Shown here: positions 22,217-33,665 of the stretch, in pieces | How the letters are laid out: every line of letters starts with the position of its first letter | Position numbering within the stretch: the stretch's first letter is position 1 | From: Lumbricus rubellus | Taxonomy: Eukaryota; Annelida; Clitellata; Crassiclitellata; Lumbricidae | Direction: 5' to 3' | DNA: 64,000 nucleotides | NCBI GenBank assembly: GCA_945859605.1 | Contig: OX243825.1 | Span: forward strand, 32,868,698-32,932,697 | Translations under genes and position numbers: made by a program | The notes under the pieces: model-generated | Seen by the model: only the letters and a program-made list of their open reading frames with translations | Databases searched by the model: none | What the model was told of the DNA's origin: nothing

Positions 22217-23004
22217 CTACGGGAGAAAATATAATACAATGGATTTAAAAATCAAGACTCAAGATACTTCTGATTAAATTGATCACCATTATTATCGTAG
22301 CCTAATTATTATATCGTCTTTATCATTCAAATAGCTTCTGCGCTATGATCGTCGCATCGACGTCACCTTTTTGATGATTTGAAACATAACAATTGCAAAG
22401 ATGAAGTCTATTTAAACATATTTCTGCGCTATGCTTCGGTAGATAAAGCCATTGAGACAAAATAATCTAAAATGTGGTCACCTCCCGCGGCTCTCCAGAA
22501 ACGACCGAGAGACGTTGGCCAACCACGCGGATGAAACTGAGTCCGGCAGAGTTGATGGAATTATTATCTCCTGGGATCGGAAACTATTAATGTCCACTAA
22601 TCGCTGTTTTGTGTGTAGACCTACCTGACAGGGTTTTCGTTCCACTTCTAACAGCCTCTTTGAAGAAACGACTTACTTTCGTCAATGTAACTTCTATTTA
22701 CGAAAGTAGGCCTATAGGCCTAATTACATCCATAACTCCCGCTTCTACTCTGGTCTGAAATAGTGTCATCAATCTGACTTCCATTAATTTTAGCAGTCAG
22801 ATATTCTCATCAGCACTGCTCCTTTTTTATTTGACAGCATAGTCTAATAATTATTGAGCAACGTAAAACACTGTTTTGTCTTTACGAAAATGCACATAGT
22901 TTTCCTCTACCAGGATACAATAATGGATATTGATATTCAGTTTTTATAACAATTTAAATATTACCTGCAACCGCTAGAAGAATCGTCCAAATGCTTGCAC
23001 GCAT
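21959..23004 (-). CDS. Gene D: signal peptide plus one Ig domain (partial receptor gene)
   Basis: Two exons are supported. The first (23004-22975; an upstream in-frame ATG at 23025 is possible) encodes MRASIWTILLAVA, a short hydrophobic signal peptide, and ends in phase 1 at GTAATA. The second (22216-21959, 258 nt, phase 1-1) is an Ig domain: SCLDDTCNCVGDQPATITCE, then YKWSF and DGTYYCTASNGYGG. Its paired Cys, Trp and YYC fit an I/C2-type Ig fold. It resembles the fourth Ig exon of gene B. TM and tail exons were not found, so the product could be membrane-bound or secreted. Confidence 0.6.
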
Positions 23005-23280
23005 TATAAAATCATGAGGATGCATTCTTATCTTCTGCAGAGTAAATTTTGGCAAATGCATTTCTACGGCACGTCGCCGGTCTTTAAGTAGGCCTATAGG
23101 CTTAAAGCCAGAAGCCTAATCTTCTCAAGGATGCAGATAAGGCGCTGGGTAAATGGCAACGCAGCTACGCTGGGCAGTTAAACCTATCAAGTACCAACAC
23201 GCTCAGACAAAATACCGGGCTAACCGTAGTTTACGCTGCCAAATTATAAGTAGGCCTAGGCCTATTCTGTTATCTTCTTC

Positions 23281-23829
23281 TTCTTTCTGTTATCTGCCCT
23301 TAGGCAGGTTCAAATGTTTGACGTCTCCATTCTTCCCTGTTCTGTGCATTCTTTTTCAGCTTCTGATAACCGTCTTTCATCATCCAGTCCAACAGTCTTT
23401 GTCTTGGTCTTCCTCTCGTTCTTTTCCTCTCCAATTTCCCCTCTATGATTGTTCTTAGCATCGAGTCTCCTCTGAGTGTGTGCTCTATCCATCTTCTTTG
23501 TCTTTCTCTAATTGTGTGTATCATCGATCTCTTTTCTCCAACTCTTCTCAATACCTCCACATTCTTTACAGTCATGATCCCTCCAGCTGATTCTTTCTAT
23601 CCGTCTCCATAACCACATTTCAAATGCTTCTATTCTCTTGATGTCTTCCATCCTCATAGTCCATGTCTCCGATCCATAAAGCATCACACTCCACACTAAG
23701 GTTTTTATCATTCTCTTTTTCAGCTCTTTACTGATTCCACCTCTCAGTAGCTCTTTTCTCTTTTCAAATGCATCTTTTCCTATAGTACAATCCTCCGTTG
23801 TATTTCTCTGTGTCATCTCACATCCTCCG
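23281..23829 (-). pseudogene. LINE reverse-transcriptase C-terminal fragment (family 1, inverted copy)
   Basis: On the minus strand the frame encodes RMIKTLVWSVMLYGSETWTM, then [16 protein letters not shown]. After a frameshift near 23570 it encodes [15 protein letters not shown] and [16 protein letters not shown]. It is the same family as 735-1225. It is 5' truncated and frameshifted, so inactive. Confidence 0.8.
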
Positions 23830-23899
23830 TAATAGTACTGCCGAGATAAGCGAATTATTATTCTATTATAGGGCTATGCAAAAGTGACCTAACCTTTCC

Positions 23900-24180
23900 T
23901 CTCCGTGTATTTTTTTACACAATTTGACTGTTGTAGGTAAATATGAATTACCTTTGATTAAGCCCGTAGAACTTGATTTAAACAATCTTTCTTTTGGCCA
24001 AAATATTCGCAGCAAATGTGAGAGATTATTTTCATTAGCCCGCCCCGTATGTACAAGATTAGTGTGTAACCTGTTACAGGACTCAAGAATTGTGTTTCCA
24101 CCTGGCGAAAGGCATGAAAAACTCGCCATCTGTCGAAAGTGTTTGAGACTGTGGATATTATGTAACCGTGTTTTGTGAAG
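23900..24180 (+). repeat. Dispersed repeat shared with 17080-17200
   Basis: 'ccacctggcgaaaggcatga' and 'actcgccatc' occur at both loci, and both contain a 'gatttaa...tcttttggncaaaatattngc' pattern. No coding role is evident. Confidence 0.5.
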
Positions 24181-24279
24181 GCAAGCATTCGTGTTAAGTG
24201 CTATGAACCAGAGCTTTTAAATGCAATCTATATAAATAAAAATGTAAACAGTTTGTATCTAATCAAGGATATCGGAAAG

Positions 24280-24780
24280 TTCTTGACCAATTCCTTTCAA
24301 AATTTTACCAAAACGTTCCGTTCGAATACGATCGGGTTTGTAGGCTAAATGCCTTTTTGAAATAATCGCAATCTTTTCGACAAAAAACCCCAACTTTGCA
24401 TTCGATTCGAACAATTTCGATTTCAATTTTGTACAACGTGCATTCCAATGCGGTCACGTTTTATGGCGTACCGGTATATCCGCGCGTCGTGTTATAGCGC
24501 ATATAATATATATATAGGCCTATATATATATATATATTATATGTAGCTGTCTGTCACCGATTGCTTTCAAATTTTCACACAACCGAGCGGCTGAGTTTTT
24601 GACCGATTCCTTTCAAAATTTTACTAAAACGTTCCATATTATATTTTTTTAAAGCGCAATCTTTTCGCACAACTTTGCATTCGATTCGAGCGATTTCGAT
24701 TTCAATTTTTACAGAATGTTTCATTTGAGAATGCGGCTGTGTTTTTGTGGCGCATATCCGCGTGTTTTTATAGCGCCATA
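24280..24780 (+). repeat. Direct duplication around an (AT)n tract
   Basis: 24280-24495 and 24596-24780 share 'attcctttcaaaatttta', 'aaaacgttcc', 'aactttgcattcgattcga' and 'atatccgcg'. A (TA)n tract at 24500-24545 separates them. 24781-25280 shows nothing recognisable. Confidence 0.7.
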
Positions 24781-25284
24781 AACGGACGTGCAGAGGGGAG
24801 GAAACGGGAGGGAGGAAAAATTTATATATAGCATCACATTTCGGCCATTTTTTCATCTACCTAACCAGAAGTTATTAAAATTGGTGAAAAATTGACGAAA
24901 TTCTGACAAAAACAATTTTGCACAGTTTTTTTAGGCCACGGTGTATGTAGGATAATTGGAAACTTCCTTGTTATTCCTGTTATAATTTTCTTGATATGCT
25001 TTTTTGCAACGGCCAGCATCTGTGATTGATCTGGAACGTGTGCCAATAATTGGTCTAAAGAAAGGAATTGACTGATTAATTACATGTAGGCCTACATTAA
25101 AACGAGTTAAACGGCTGTTGTCCATCACAACAAGACTTAATGTTCCCTCTCGATCCTACCACTAATTTCCTTGTGTGTCTTTCGTACATCATCCATCAAA
25201 GCCCTCGAAGTTGGATAAGCAAATATGGACAATAACATACCATTTTGATATGTTATATAATAAAATATTAACATTCACAAGATT

Positions 25285-25500
25285 ATCATGCACGCGGAGG
25301 TATATAATCGACGCAGTCGGGGACGACAGAAGAAAAGATGGGAGGACGTCATACAACAGGACCTGAAGCTGCTCAAAATGAAGAAGGAAGACACTGGAAC
25401 AGAGACAAGTGGAGGAGAAGGATCCAAGTGGCTGACCCCTCGCCAGAGGGAATAATTCTAGCCTGAAGGAAAAGAAGAAGAAGAAGAAGAAGAAGATTAT
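25285..25500 (+). pseudogene. 3' end of a LINE (family 3) with a (GAA)n tail
   Basis: It encodes KKRWEDVIQQDLKLLKMKKE and, after a one-base shift, DKWRRRIQVADPSPEGI, a common C-terminal stretch of invertebrate LINE proteins. A (GAA)n tail at 25474-25495 follows. 25501-26560 has no gene I can support. Confidence 0.65.
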
Positions 25501-26569
25501 CTGGTCTTGTTCTACCACACTGAATGCCATGAGAAGGTAATCTTCAAGACTCGAAACACATCGACTTCTATGAAAACCCCCAATGGATCACTATAGCGTA
25601 GAGTCATAGAGATATCGCGCACAATATCTGCCTCACACGCATGGCGGGGTCTTGCGAAAGGAAGGGACAGAACCATTAATTTTCTTATGAGCCTTATGAA
25701 CAGGCTGAGGCGTGGGAGTTATTTGCATCCTAATTCCTGTTCAGACCACATTTTTTAACCTTGCCAGTATACAGTTTAAATCATTCAACCTTTATTTTAA
25801 TACTCATTAAGTTTTTTAAAAGCGGAAGAGAACGGACTATTTGGTTTAGTCTTGATTAGGATCAGAAGACAGTTCACTAGTGAAGTGGCCTATAACGAGT
25901 TAATCGCTCACTTTCTAATACAAATCCACATTAAACCTGTTGCACATGGCTTGTGCTTGTATTGTTAGAGTAGGGAGTAATACAGACCAAGGCCTACACT
26001 TGTCGCACCTGGCGCATCTATAGTATGCGTATGTCCCTAAGTGTTTATGTTTAAAACACACAAATGAATACGTGTAGGCAAGCTGTTTGCAATAAATTTA
26101 AATTGATAATTTTGTTAAGTGGGTTTTTTATGTGCTCGCTGCTCTTATGTTGAAACCAAGCAACGACACAATGTCATGCTAGGCGAATTGGCTAATATTC
26201 AAGTACAAGTAGGCTAGGTTTGTAGCTGTGCTCTATTTATAGTCATGGTCGCAATAACATTGAAAAAGCCTATGCAAACAACGACAGGCCTGGTTGCGAG
26301 GGGATTAAAGATGTTTGTTCAGAGGCTTTTCCGTCGCAAAATTCACACAACCACCGTAAGCATAAATTATGCGTAGGCCTACTTCAGGTTTCCGAATAAA
26401 CATTTAGCTCATATGTCCCGCACAATGTCACGTACTTTGCGTATGACTTCTATAGGGCCTACCTACGTGGCACGTAGATATAGGAGTCCCACGCATAATT
26501 TTGTCTTACATTGGCTCATTAGGCCTACGGCGAACAATCTTCATGCTATAATTGGCCATCCCCAAATAT

Positions 26570-27000
26570 GGTCATGTCTCAAACTACATGCTTGATGTAC
26601 TTCATTGGCTCCCTAATCGCCAGCGTATTGAGTTCAGGCCTTCAGGGTGTCTTCAATGGTATGGCGATGTTGTTAGGGCCTCGCTCCAATTTACCTGCGT
26701 GAGCTATGCAGTCTTACATTGGGTATCCAAGGACGTCGTCAGCTACGCTCTGCTGATAAGGGAGTCCTTTTGGTTCTTTTTGTTCGTACTGCTACCATGA
26801 AGAATCGCGCCTTTTCTGTGGTTAGTCCGGTGGTCTGGAATAGCCTTTCTTTTGAGCTGGGCCTACACCCTGGGACTCTACCAGGATCGTTCCTTACTAA
26901 ACTTAAAACTGTTCTTTTTGGGCGCGCTGTAGTCGGGAGCGCCTCTGAGTAGTTTTTTTACTTGAAGGAGCGCTATATAAATGTCCGAATGAATGAATGA
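26570..27000 (+). mobile_element. LINE 3' end (family 4), source of the SINE tail
   Basis: The decayed RT C-terminus encodes LDVLHWLPNRQRIEFR, then in another frame RAFSVVSPVVWNSLSFELG and LTKLKTVLFGRAVVGSASE. The 3' UTR is cgggagcgcctctgagtag followed by ggagcgctatataaatgt and a (GAAT)n tail. Its last 80 bases match the 3' halves of the SINEs at 8410 and 35722 and a second LINE end at 50205-50330. Confidence 0.8.
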
Positions 27001-27253
27001 ATCAGACCAAGAAATATCTCTACACTCTTGTCACAATATTTGGCCTACATAGCTATATAAAAATTAATATCGAGTAGGCTTATATGCATTTGAATGATGC
27101 GCTGCATCTTCAAATTATAACAAAGGCTTACTGATGCCGACACACATTGAGCAAAATGCGGCTAGAGTCTAATTAGCCCTACGTCTGAACTTTGTTGGAA
27201 CATTTGCAATTCAGTGCTGGGTGTAGACTGTAGAGTCGTTGATGTTGTTTAAT

Positions 27254-27438
27254 TCATGTTCCAGGATACACGTTTGCATAGAGCGGAAGTCTAGGTGCAA
27301 GTTGTTCATAGGTTGTTGGTTGCAGACTGATTTCATTAGGACGTCGGAGGTCTTCATAAGCAGAAGGACCTGGTGTTGACAGATCTGAAGGTTGCAGAAT
27401 CTGAGGCTCTCGAGTCTCTTCTGTTCTTCTAAACAGAT
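27254..27438 (-). CDS. Gene C cytoplasmic-tail exon
   Basis: A ttctcggcatcag acceptor opens 61 codons to a TGA. Tyrosine motifs are SAYEDL (an ITIM match, SxYxxL), TTYEQL (close to ITSM, TxYxxV/I) and LYANVYPG. YEDL is separated from YEQL by 12 residues, which also fits the loosest ITAM spacing. The gene A tail (40782-40601) shares the 'AYExLRxPxExxLQPTxYxQL' pattern. Confidence 0.75.
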
Positions 27439-30400
27439 CTGATGCCGAGAAGAAAAACAAACATCAGACTTTCACGTGTAACTCTAATTTTAGCTTAACT
27501 TTTTGCTGGAGTCTTATGGGCCTATACAATATACAATGTACATGGAATCGATCGATGGTGAACCTAGGAGAAGTGCCTGAATCAGGGCATTACGCAGAAA
27601 ATTGGTTTCGGCCAATAAAACCGTGAATGAAACTTTGACGTTCACAGAGGTTTAAAAAGAGCAATGAATAAAGCGGATCGTACACGATTTCGTCTAGGCT
27701 TTCAGAGACTTTTAAAAATCGTCACACTGTTTTTTGTGACTTAATAAAATCGTGTTTTTTTTCAACTTTGCTACGTTGTGTTTTGGAGTCGTCTAAAACA
27801 GTGGATGGTCTCACTAAAAATATTACAACTTTTGTTATGTTTGAATTATTTTGGTGAACTTTGGAAATGCACGTAAAACTAATTGCCTCTATGCCTGCAA
27901 AAACCTACTGTTTTTGGCCCACCCTGTATACACAAAATTGTACTAACAGCTGTTTGTAACAACGATGTTCACTCTTGCGGAAGATTCAACTAAAAATCTT
28001 TGCAAACAGTTTTATTTACATGTCTTGAACTACGCACTACTTCTCATGACAACACATCGACTGTGAACCCGGAAAACAGAGACATAAGCTAACCTTGTTT
28101 AGAGGGTAGATTGCGGAAAAAGAGGACCAGCAAGAGAATGTTGACCACGAGCGAGATTCCGAAGAGAACACCCATAGCAATGGCCACAACTATGGCTGCA
28201 TTAGGTCTACTGTCTGTGATAGAAGAAGGCAAAGTAGTGGCACCTGGAGCACATGAACAAAGCGCATCATAGGCTATTTTGCAAAAGATAATGTGAACTA
28301 GACCCAATAATAGGCCTAATATGACCATTCACAAAGACAACACGTTTTGAATGGTCGTCTCACATTTAGGAGTCAGTGTGCAGATAGTGCTTGCCCTAGA
28401 TTAAAATCTGCTAAATAGCCTAAGGCATCATAGAAAGGGAAGATTTTGGCATTTGAAATGGATGCACACGTAGCCTAATTATCATTGTTCACTTTCAAGT
28501 AAATATGAACATCCAGAAGAAGAATTTTTACCATAATTATTTCGTTAGTAATTTTCTATACCGGTGTAAAGGTTTCAAATTACCCCCTCCTAAACATTAC
28601 CCCCCTGAAAACTGTAATTTGCATCAATCATCGCATTTATTGCACTAAAATATAAGAAAACTTATCCCGCTTCTTGTTTGGATCTGAAGATTTTCATCCG
28701 TCATCCCACTTCGTGGTTTGTTATCAATATTTTCATCTGTAACTAAAATATTAAATCGCCGCTGAAATTACATGGAGAAATGGCTTCGAGGCTATTATTT
28801 TTTTCCCGATTAAATATATTGATAACAAACCACGAAGTTGGATGACGGATGAAAATCTTCAGACCAAAGCAAAAAGCGGGATGATTTTTCTGAATTTTGT
28901 AGTGCAATAAATGCGATGATTGATGCAAATCTAGTTTCCGGGGGGTAATCTGAAACCGGTTTCAAGTTACCGGGGGGTAATGTTTAGGAGGGGGTAATTT
29001 GAAACCTTTACACCGGTAAACTAATTGACTACAGGTAAGAATGTCCAGAAAAGAAAGTCCTGGCGCCTGGTTTACATTTGCACTGAATCCTCTTGGTACA
29101 AAACGCAGGTTTGCGTTTATGCGGACTAAATCAATCGATCATAAAATTATAAATTGTCCCTGAGAGGTGCTTTAATAGTAGAGCTAATGACCGAATGCTA
29201 AAATAAGCGTCTAAGTCTTAGTTAAATAGTCAATTGCCATTGACGCCCACCTTTTCTGGGTATTTGCAGTGTCACTGCCAAAGTAAGGACAGTGTTGAAG
29301 TCAAAGTTCGGATGTCAGATATAATAGGCGGGACCCCATGTTCTGGACGAGCTTCTATTTAACCGCGTGGAAGATAATAAATTACAAAACCGACTTTCTT
29401 CAGTCATCTGTTCACTTTGTATTAGCTTACCTGTTGTGGTTAATGTGACCGTTGCTGGTGAAAATTTCGATGCTACTGTTGATGCATTCGGATCTGAAAT
29501 TGGCAATATGTCTTTATAAAAAGTAACTATAAATTCCCCACATTTCAATAAATCTTTAAAACTGAGACCGTGGTTAGCATTAGGTTTCCAACACGAACAG
29601 TGACGAACCAAAAATGGCCCATTTAATTCAAAGGAAGCAACAGAGACATCAACACTGATTCAACAGTGAGGGCGCAGAGACCTATGGGCTAGTTCCAATA
29701 TTTCAATGCAGTACAGTAACTTTAAAAACGAGCAACACTAGGCCCTAATTAGAAAAATGGAACCAACAGGTGACCGATAATAATGCTTCGTATGTTTTAC
29801 TGTCGCAGTGCCGAGTGCAAATAATATCTGCACACAAGCGTAGGCTTATAATTATGACACAACATGTAACTCACCGCAACAATCTACAGCTGAAGTGCAG
29901 CTCTCTTTAGAAACGTTGAGTGTTGCTGATGCGCTGCGCACCATATTTCGAATTGTGTTGTCTACTTCGCATGTGTAAATCCGGCTGATTTCACCCAAAG
30001 TTAGAGTATTAGTAGGCCTAGTACTCAATGTGGCGTTCTCATACCATCTGTAGTTTGGAGCAGGATTACCAGTAGAAGAACAAGTTAAGACGCTGGTACC
30101 ACAGGGTACACCATCAATAGTTATAAACTCTGAACTAATAGTTATAACAGGAACAGAAGGAGCATCTGCAATAAAAACAGATTTTTGTCGGTAAATTAAC
30201 AGCACAAATTCAAAATTATTGTTGCCACAATAAATTACTAAGAGTTCCACATCTTGGATTTTTTAAATAAAGCTATATTAAGCTTATTAAGCTACTACTA
30301 AAATTTACTAATGTTTGTTGTCATAACCAGCTTGGTTATTACTTCAAACTGATTTGTGCATGGTATGATTGCAACAATAATGAATGGATGGACCCAAGAT

Positions 30401-33400
30401 TTTACAGGGGTAGAATTTAACTGTTTGGCAGCCATGCATGGTGTCCATCTCATCCGACTGCTCGTCTTACCAACTTAAAACGGCAAAGGAAAGGTTAAGT
30501 CGATCTTTCTGAGGGTTACGGGTTGTGATCTCTTTTACCTGCTGATTCTTTGCTGTTTGTGCCTGAATCAAACACCCTTCTACGCAAACGCTTAATCATC
30601 CGAATTACCTGTCGTCCCACCACCAGGGCCGGATTAAGGCATGTTCAACATGTTTGGCCGAACAGGGGCCCCCACACTTTAAGGGGCCCCCACACACGAG
30701 AAAACAATTTTTTATAGGCAAAATTTGTATATTTTGACACAATATTTACCTAACGACTGAAAAAGGTCGTCAGCTGTTTCGGACGAGAAAAAATGGTATT
30801 ACTGTAAAGATATTTCGACCAAACGGCTAAAAAAGGATTTCCAACACATATCCGAACAGGGTCCCCACATTTCTTATTCCGGCCCTGCCCACCACCTTCT
30901 ATTATTTCACTTGCAAGTTTAAAGCAGGAAGACTAGGCCTAGTTGAGCCGCACCCCGTTTAGTTAAGACAAATGACTGTATAAAATTAAAGGAATTTAGT
31001 CTCTCAGATAGGGTCTACATCATCAGACTGGATTTTGATGCACGCATGGTGGTTACGTTGGAGTAGGCCTAAGCCTACTCTCTGTATCAACGTTTGATGT
31101 CTATCAAAATTTCAAACTTTGTTTTCCGTATGTGTATGACGCTTGTAATTATGTGCTTGTGCAGACATGTTGCCAGGGTCTATCTTCTAGACGTTTCTGC
31201 GGTGTTGAGTGCGTTTAGCGCATTTCAGTAGCCAACATCACAATATTGATTTTAAAGTGAATACGTCAATAATAATTATTTTACATGCATTGTTAACGTA
31301 AGGGCGCAATAAATTTAAAGTGACGTTCAATGTTCATTCAATGCACTTCTGCGACCTTCCATGTTTCAACATGTTCGTGATGTTAGAAGCTATAGCCTAA
31401 GCAGTCTACAATATTGAAACAACGAAACACACCGTAGACCTTAAGCGTCATAGAGATAAACCATACTGAAAAGGGTAGCCTACTTACATTGCACGTCTAG
31501 TTCAGCTGTGTTACCAACTGCAAAATTATCCGCTGGGGCAGTTGAATTGTAGTGAACGATATCACCTCCTGTCACTTCGAACACTGTGTCACATTGAAAT
31601 ATTGGAACTGTATATTTCTGTACCGTCACTGTTGTTAATAAAGTGACAACGTTTGTCGACGGATGACTAATAGCGTTGGTGAATATCTGTCCTGATGATG
31701 TTGTCCAGTGAGGCAATGGACGGAGAGAAGGCGCTGGTGATGCTGGTCCATTGTAGTTTATGCTGCACGATATGTACAGCTGGTCTCCTTCTACTACCTC
31801 TGACTGGTTGTAAACAACGACACTTGCGACAGGATCTAAAAATAGAGCACATCATGCACTCTTATGTCCATTCTACGAAAATATCTAATTTAATTAGCAG
31901 TTTCAAGCAAGTGGCAATGCATAGCATAACATTTCTCAATTCTGTCTATCCCCTCTCTCTCTCTCTCACTCCCTCTATGTCTCTGTCTATCTCTCTGTCT
32001 CTCATCATTGGCAATCGGATTCCTATCTGGACAATCTTCTGTCGTGAATTATTTGGCATCCTACACTTAACTCAAAGAAAGCGGTTAAGAATGTATACAC
32101 CGTGGTTTAAAAAAGTAAGCTAAATTGTTTCTCATATATCTCTAATACCTGATGACATATATTGCTAAACATTTACAAATATTTAGATAATTGGACCAAG
32201 AATATGATTTCAAAATTTCACGAGAAAGAGTTGAACGGATAAAAAGATCTTTCAACTTCAAAACAGTGTTGTTCTTTGCATGTGGTCATGGTTTTGTCTA
32301 GATTTGCTATAAAAAATATACCCCACTACGTAACAGCAAACACGACAGAGTCTGAAATAAGTCAGTTCGTCGACTCATTGAGATTTAAGTCGAGGTTCAT
32401 TTTAAAAAGCAACCTATGTCTTATCACTCACCAAAAACCGTGACTAAACTTTGATACGCGGTCGTTTCGCCATTATAGCAGACATAGACTCCAGCCTGTT
32501 GCATCGTAACATTTGCAATAATCAGTCTGCAGATGTTTCCTCCTATCACTTCTGTCCTGTAATACGCAGCATTGTTTCCAGTTACAGGGTTGCAACTAAA
32601 TGCTATCGTTGAAAAGTTGCTGATTCCATCCGGTGTATGTCTCCAGTTAGAAATTGTGAGGTCGCTTGTAATGCAGTCTAACGTCGTCTGACCGTTGATC
32701 AAAATGACTGCATTCTGACCAGCGCTTTGCCCACGTACTAGACCATCTATCAAGTACATGACATACAGATTGTCGCGGTTTTCTGTACTTTATTTAGAGA
32801 CATTCAGTGCAGCTAGAAGTTAATATTTCTTGTCGAAGATCACTCCCATAATAATTATTATCTTAGTCAGATAACTCTGAGTAAGCAACCCATAGAACCT
32901 TTATGATCTGAATTGGAACCATGCAGGCTGGTGCAAAGCGTCAAAATTATTTTAATACTGAAAGACCCTAGTCAATTATTACTATAAAATAAATCAATTC
33001 ATGCATACTTAGTAGGCCTACTTACTTACGTACGAACATACATGTACGTGCTCACATGCACGAGTAGATACATTCGAACGTACACTTTTAGTTGCGTGCA
33101 TGTGCGTGCGTCTGCGCGTGATGCGATTTGTTTATGCACACTGCACAGTGATACAGAAGTAAGCGCTTATGTTATAATTATTCTGAATTCCTTTTCTCCA
33201 TACAGTTCGTACATGCCACCATGATAGGTAGTGGTGCACCACATTATTTGCTAATTTGTTGCCCAGATAATGTTCATGGTGTTGGAGATATCAATGTAAA
33301 CTCCCTCCACCTCTTCCACCTACTTCATCTCCTCTTCCTTCCTACTACCTTGCAGTTGAACCTTGAACCCGTCACACCTGACGTGTTGCTGAATGCTGTA

Positions 33401-33665
33401 CTACTCACGAAATCTACTTCCAAACACTATGAATGTGCTTACGTAAATTTTAAAATATCAATGTAATCTCTAATTTCCAATGATTCTATATTCATTATTA
33501 ATCCTGTCCTTTCTACTGGCATTATAGGCTTAAATAGCTGACCTGTATGCCTAATAACTATAATCTGCAGGCAAGACTTTCACGTAATATTATTCATCGG
33601 TAAATACCTTTTCCTATCGCTACTGCGATAGAGACGACTGCGAGTAAGTGTTTCAAGAGACGCAT
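27254..33665 (-). CDS. Gene C: three-Ig-domain membrane receptor with paired YxxL tail
   Basis: Seven minus-strand exons form a complete frame: 33665-33608 (signal peptide), 32746-32432 (V-like Ig), 31835-31488 (Ig2), 30165-29875 (Ig3), 29493-29431 (Ser/Thr stalk), 28243-28094 (TM), 27438-27254 (tail). Every intron is phase 1 with GT-AG borders. The coding length is 1410 nt, or 469 residues plus stop. The order is that of a type I surface receptor. The tail has SAYEDL and TTYEQL 16 residues apart plus LYANV, the layout of ITIM/ITSM- or ITAM-type signalling tails. Neighbour A (40601-44602) is a paralogue in the same orientation. The ligand is unknown, and an immune role is inferred only from architecture. 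Confidence 0.75.
28094..28243 (-). CDS. Gene C transmembrane exon
   Basis: The 150-nt phase 1-1 exon encodes a Thr/Ser linker, the hydrophobic stretch AAIVVAIAMGVLFGISLVVN and ILLLVLFFRN. The TM pattern (VAIAxGVLF, ISLxxN, FFxRN) is shared with gene A. It carries no Lys or Arg inside the membrane, so an adaptor-type charge pair is not evident. Confidence 0.75.
28560..29014. mobile_element. Intact foldback MITE, about 455 bp, in an intron of gene C
   Basis: The ends are ccggtgtaaaggtttcaaat and its inverse finishing acctttacaccgg, with arms close to 200 bp. TA flanks both ends (tata|ccgg and ccgg|taaa), consistent with a TA target duplication. Other copies: 3270-5117 (split), 5110-6463 (arms only) and 37661-38109. 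Confidence 0.8.
29431..29493 (-). CDS. Gene C Ser/Thr-rich stalk exon
   Basis: The exon is 63 nt, phase 1-1, between an atttcag acceptor and a GTAAGC donor. It encodes PNASTVASKFSPATVTLTTT. It is equivalent to the 69-nt stalk exon of gene A at 42344-42276. Dense Ser/Thr suggests an O-glycosylated stem. Confidence 0.65.
29875..30165 (-). CDS. Gene C third Ig exon
   Basis: The exon is 291 nt, phase 1-1, with a ttattgcag acceptor and a GTGAGT donor. Key residues are CGTSVLTCSSTGNPAPNYRW, TLTLGEISRIYTCEVDN and a C-terminal SAVDCC. It is closely similar to the gene B exon at 50464-50772, which has GNPAPNYRWYDSA. Gene A lacks this exon. Confidence 0.8.
30624..30887. mobile_element. hAT-type MITE (cagggccggattaa family), copy 1
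   Basis: The ends are cagggccggattaag and ttattccggccctg. The flanks are perfect 8-bp duplications, cccaccac at 30616-30623 and 30888-30895. It lies in the gene C intron between Ig3 and Ig2. Copy 2, inverted, is at 56191-56426. Confidence 0.9.
31488..31835 (-). CDS. Gene C second Ig exon
   Basis: The exon is 348 nt, phase 1-1, exactly the length of the gene B paralogue at 49611-49958. It encodes VVEGDQLYISCSINYNG, then APSLRPLPHW and PIFQCDTVF. The Cys-Trp-Cys core of an Ig fold is present. Confidence 0.8.
32432..32746 (-). CDS. Gene C V-like Ig exon
   Basis: The exon is 315 nt, phase 1-1, with a cttgatag acceptor and a GTGAGT donor. It encodes NGQTTLDCITSDLTISNW and CRLIIANVTMQQAGVYVCYN. 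The QAGVYxC F-strand signature replaces the usual DxGxYxC and recurs in genes A and B. It has several N-glycosylation sequons. Confidence 0.8.
33608..33665 (-). CDS. Gene C signal-peptide exon
   Basis: The ATG at 33665 starts MRLLKHLLAVVSIAVAIGK, ending in phase 1 at a gtattt donor. It is 58 nt long, identical in length and phase to the gene A first exon (MYHLKQLLIVVCMVLMTGK). Confidence 0.75.

Noticed and set aside
33042..33466. Plus-strand frames around 33.1-33.5 kb as receptor exons
   Set aside because: They lack cysteine/tryptophan Ig signatures and splice borders, and lie antisense to the gene C intron between signal and V exons.
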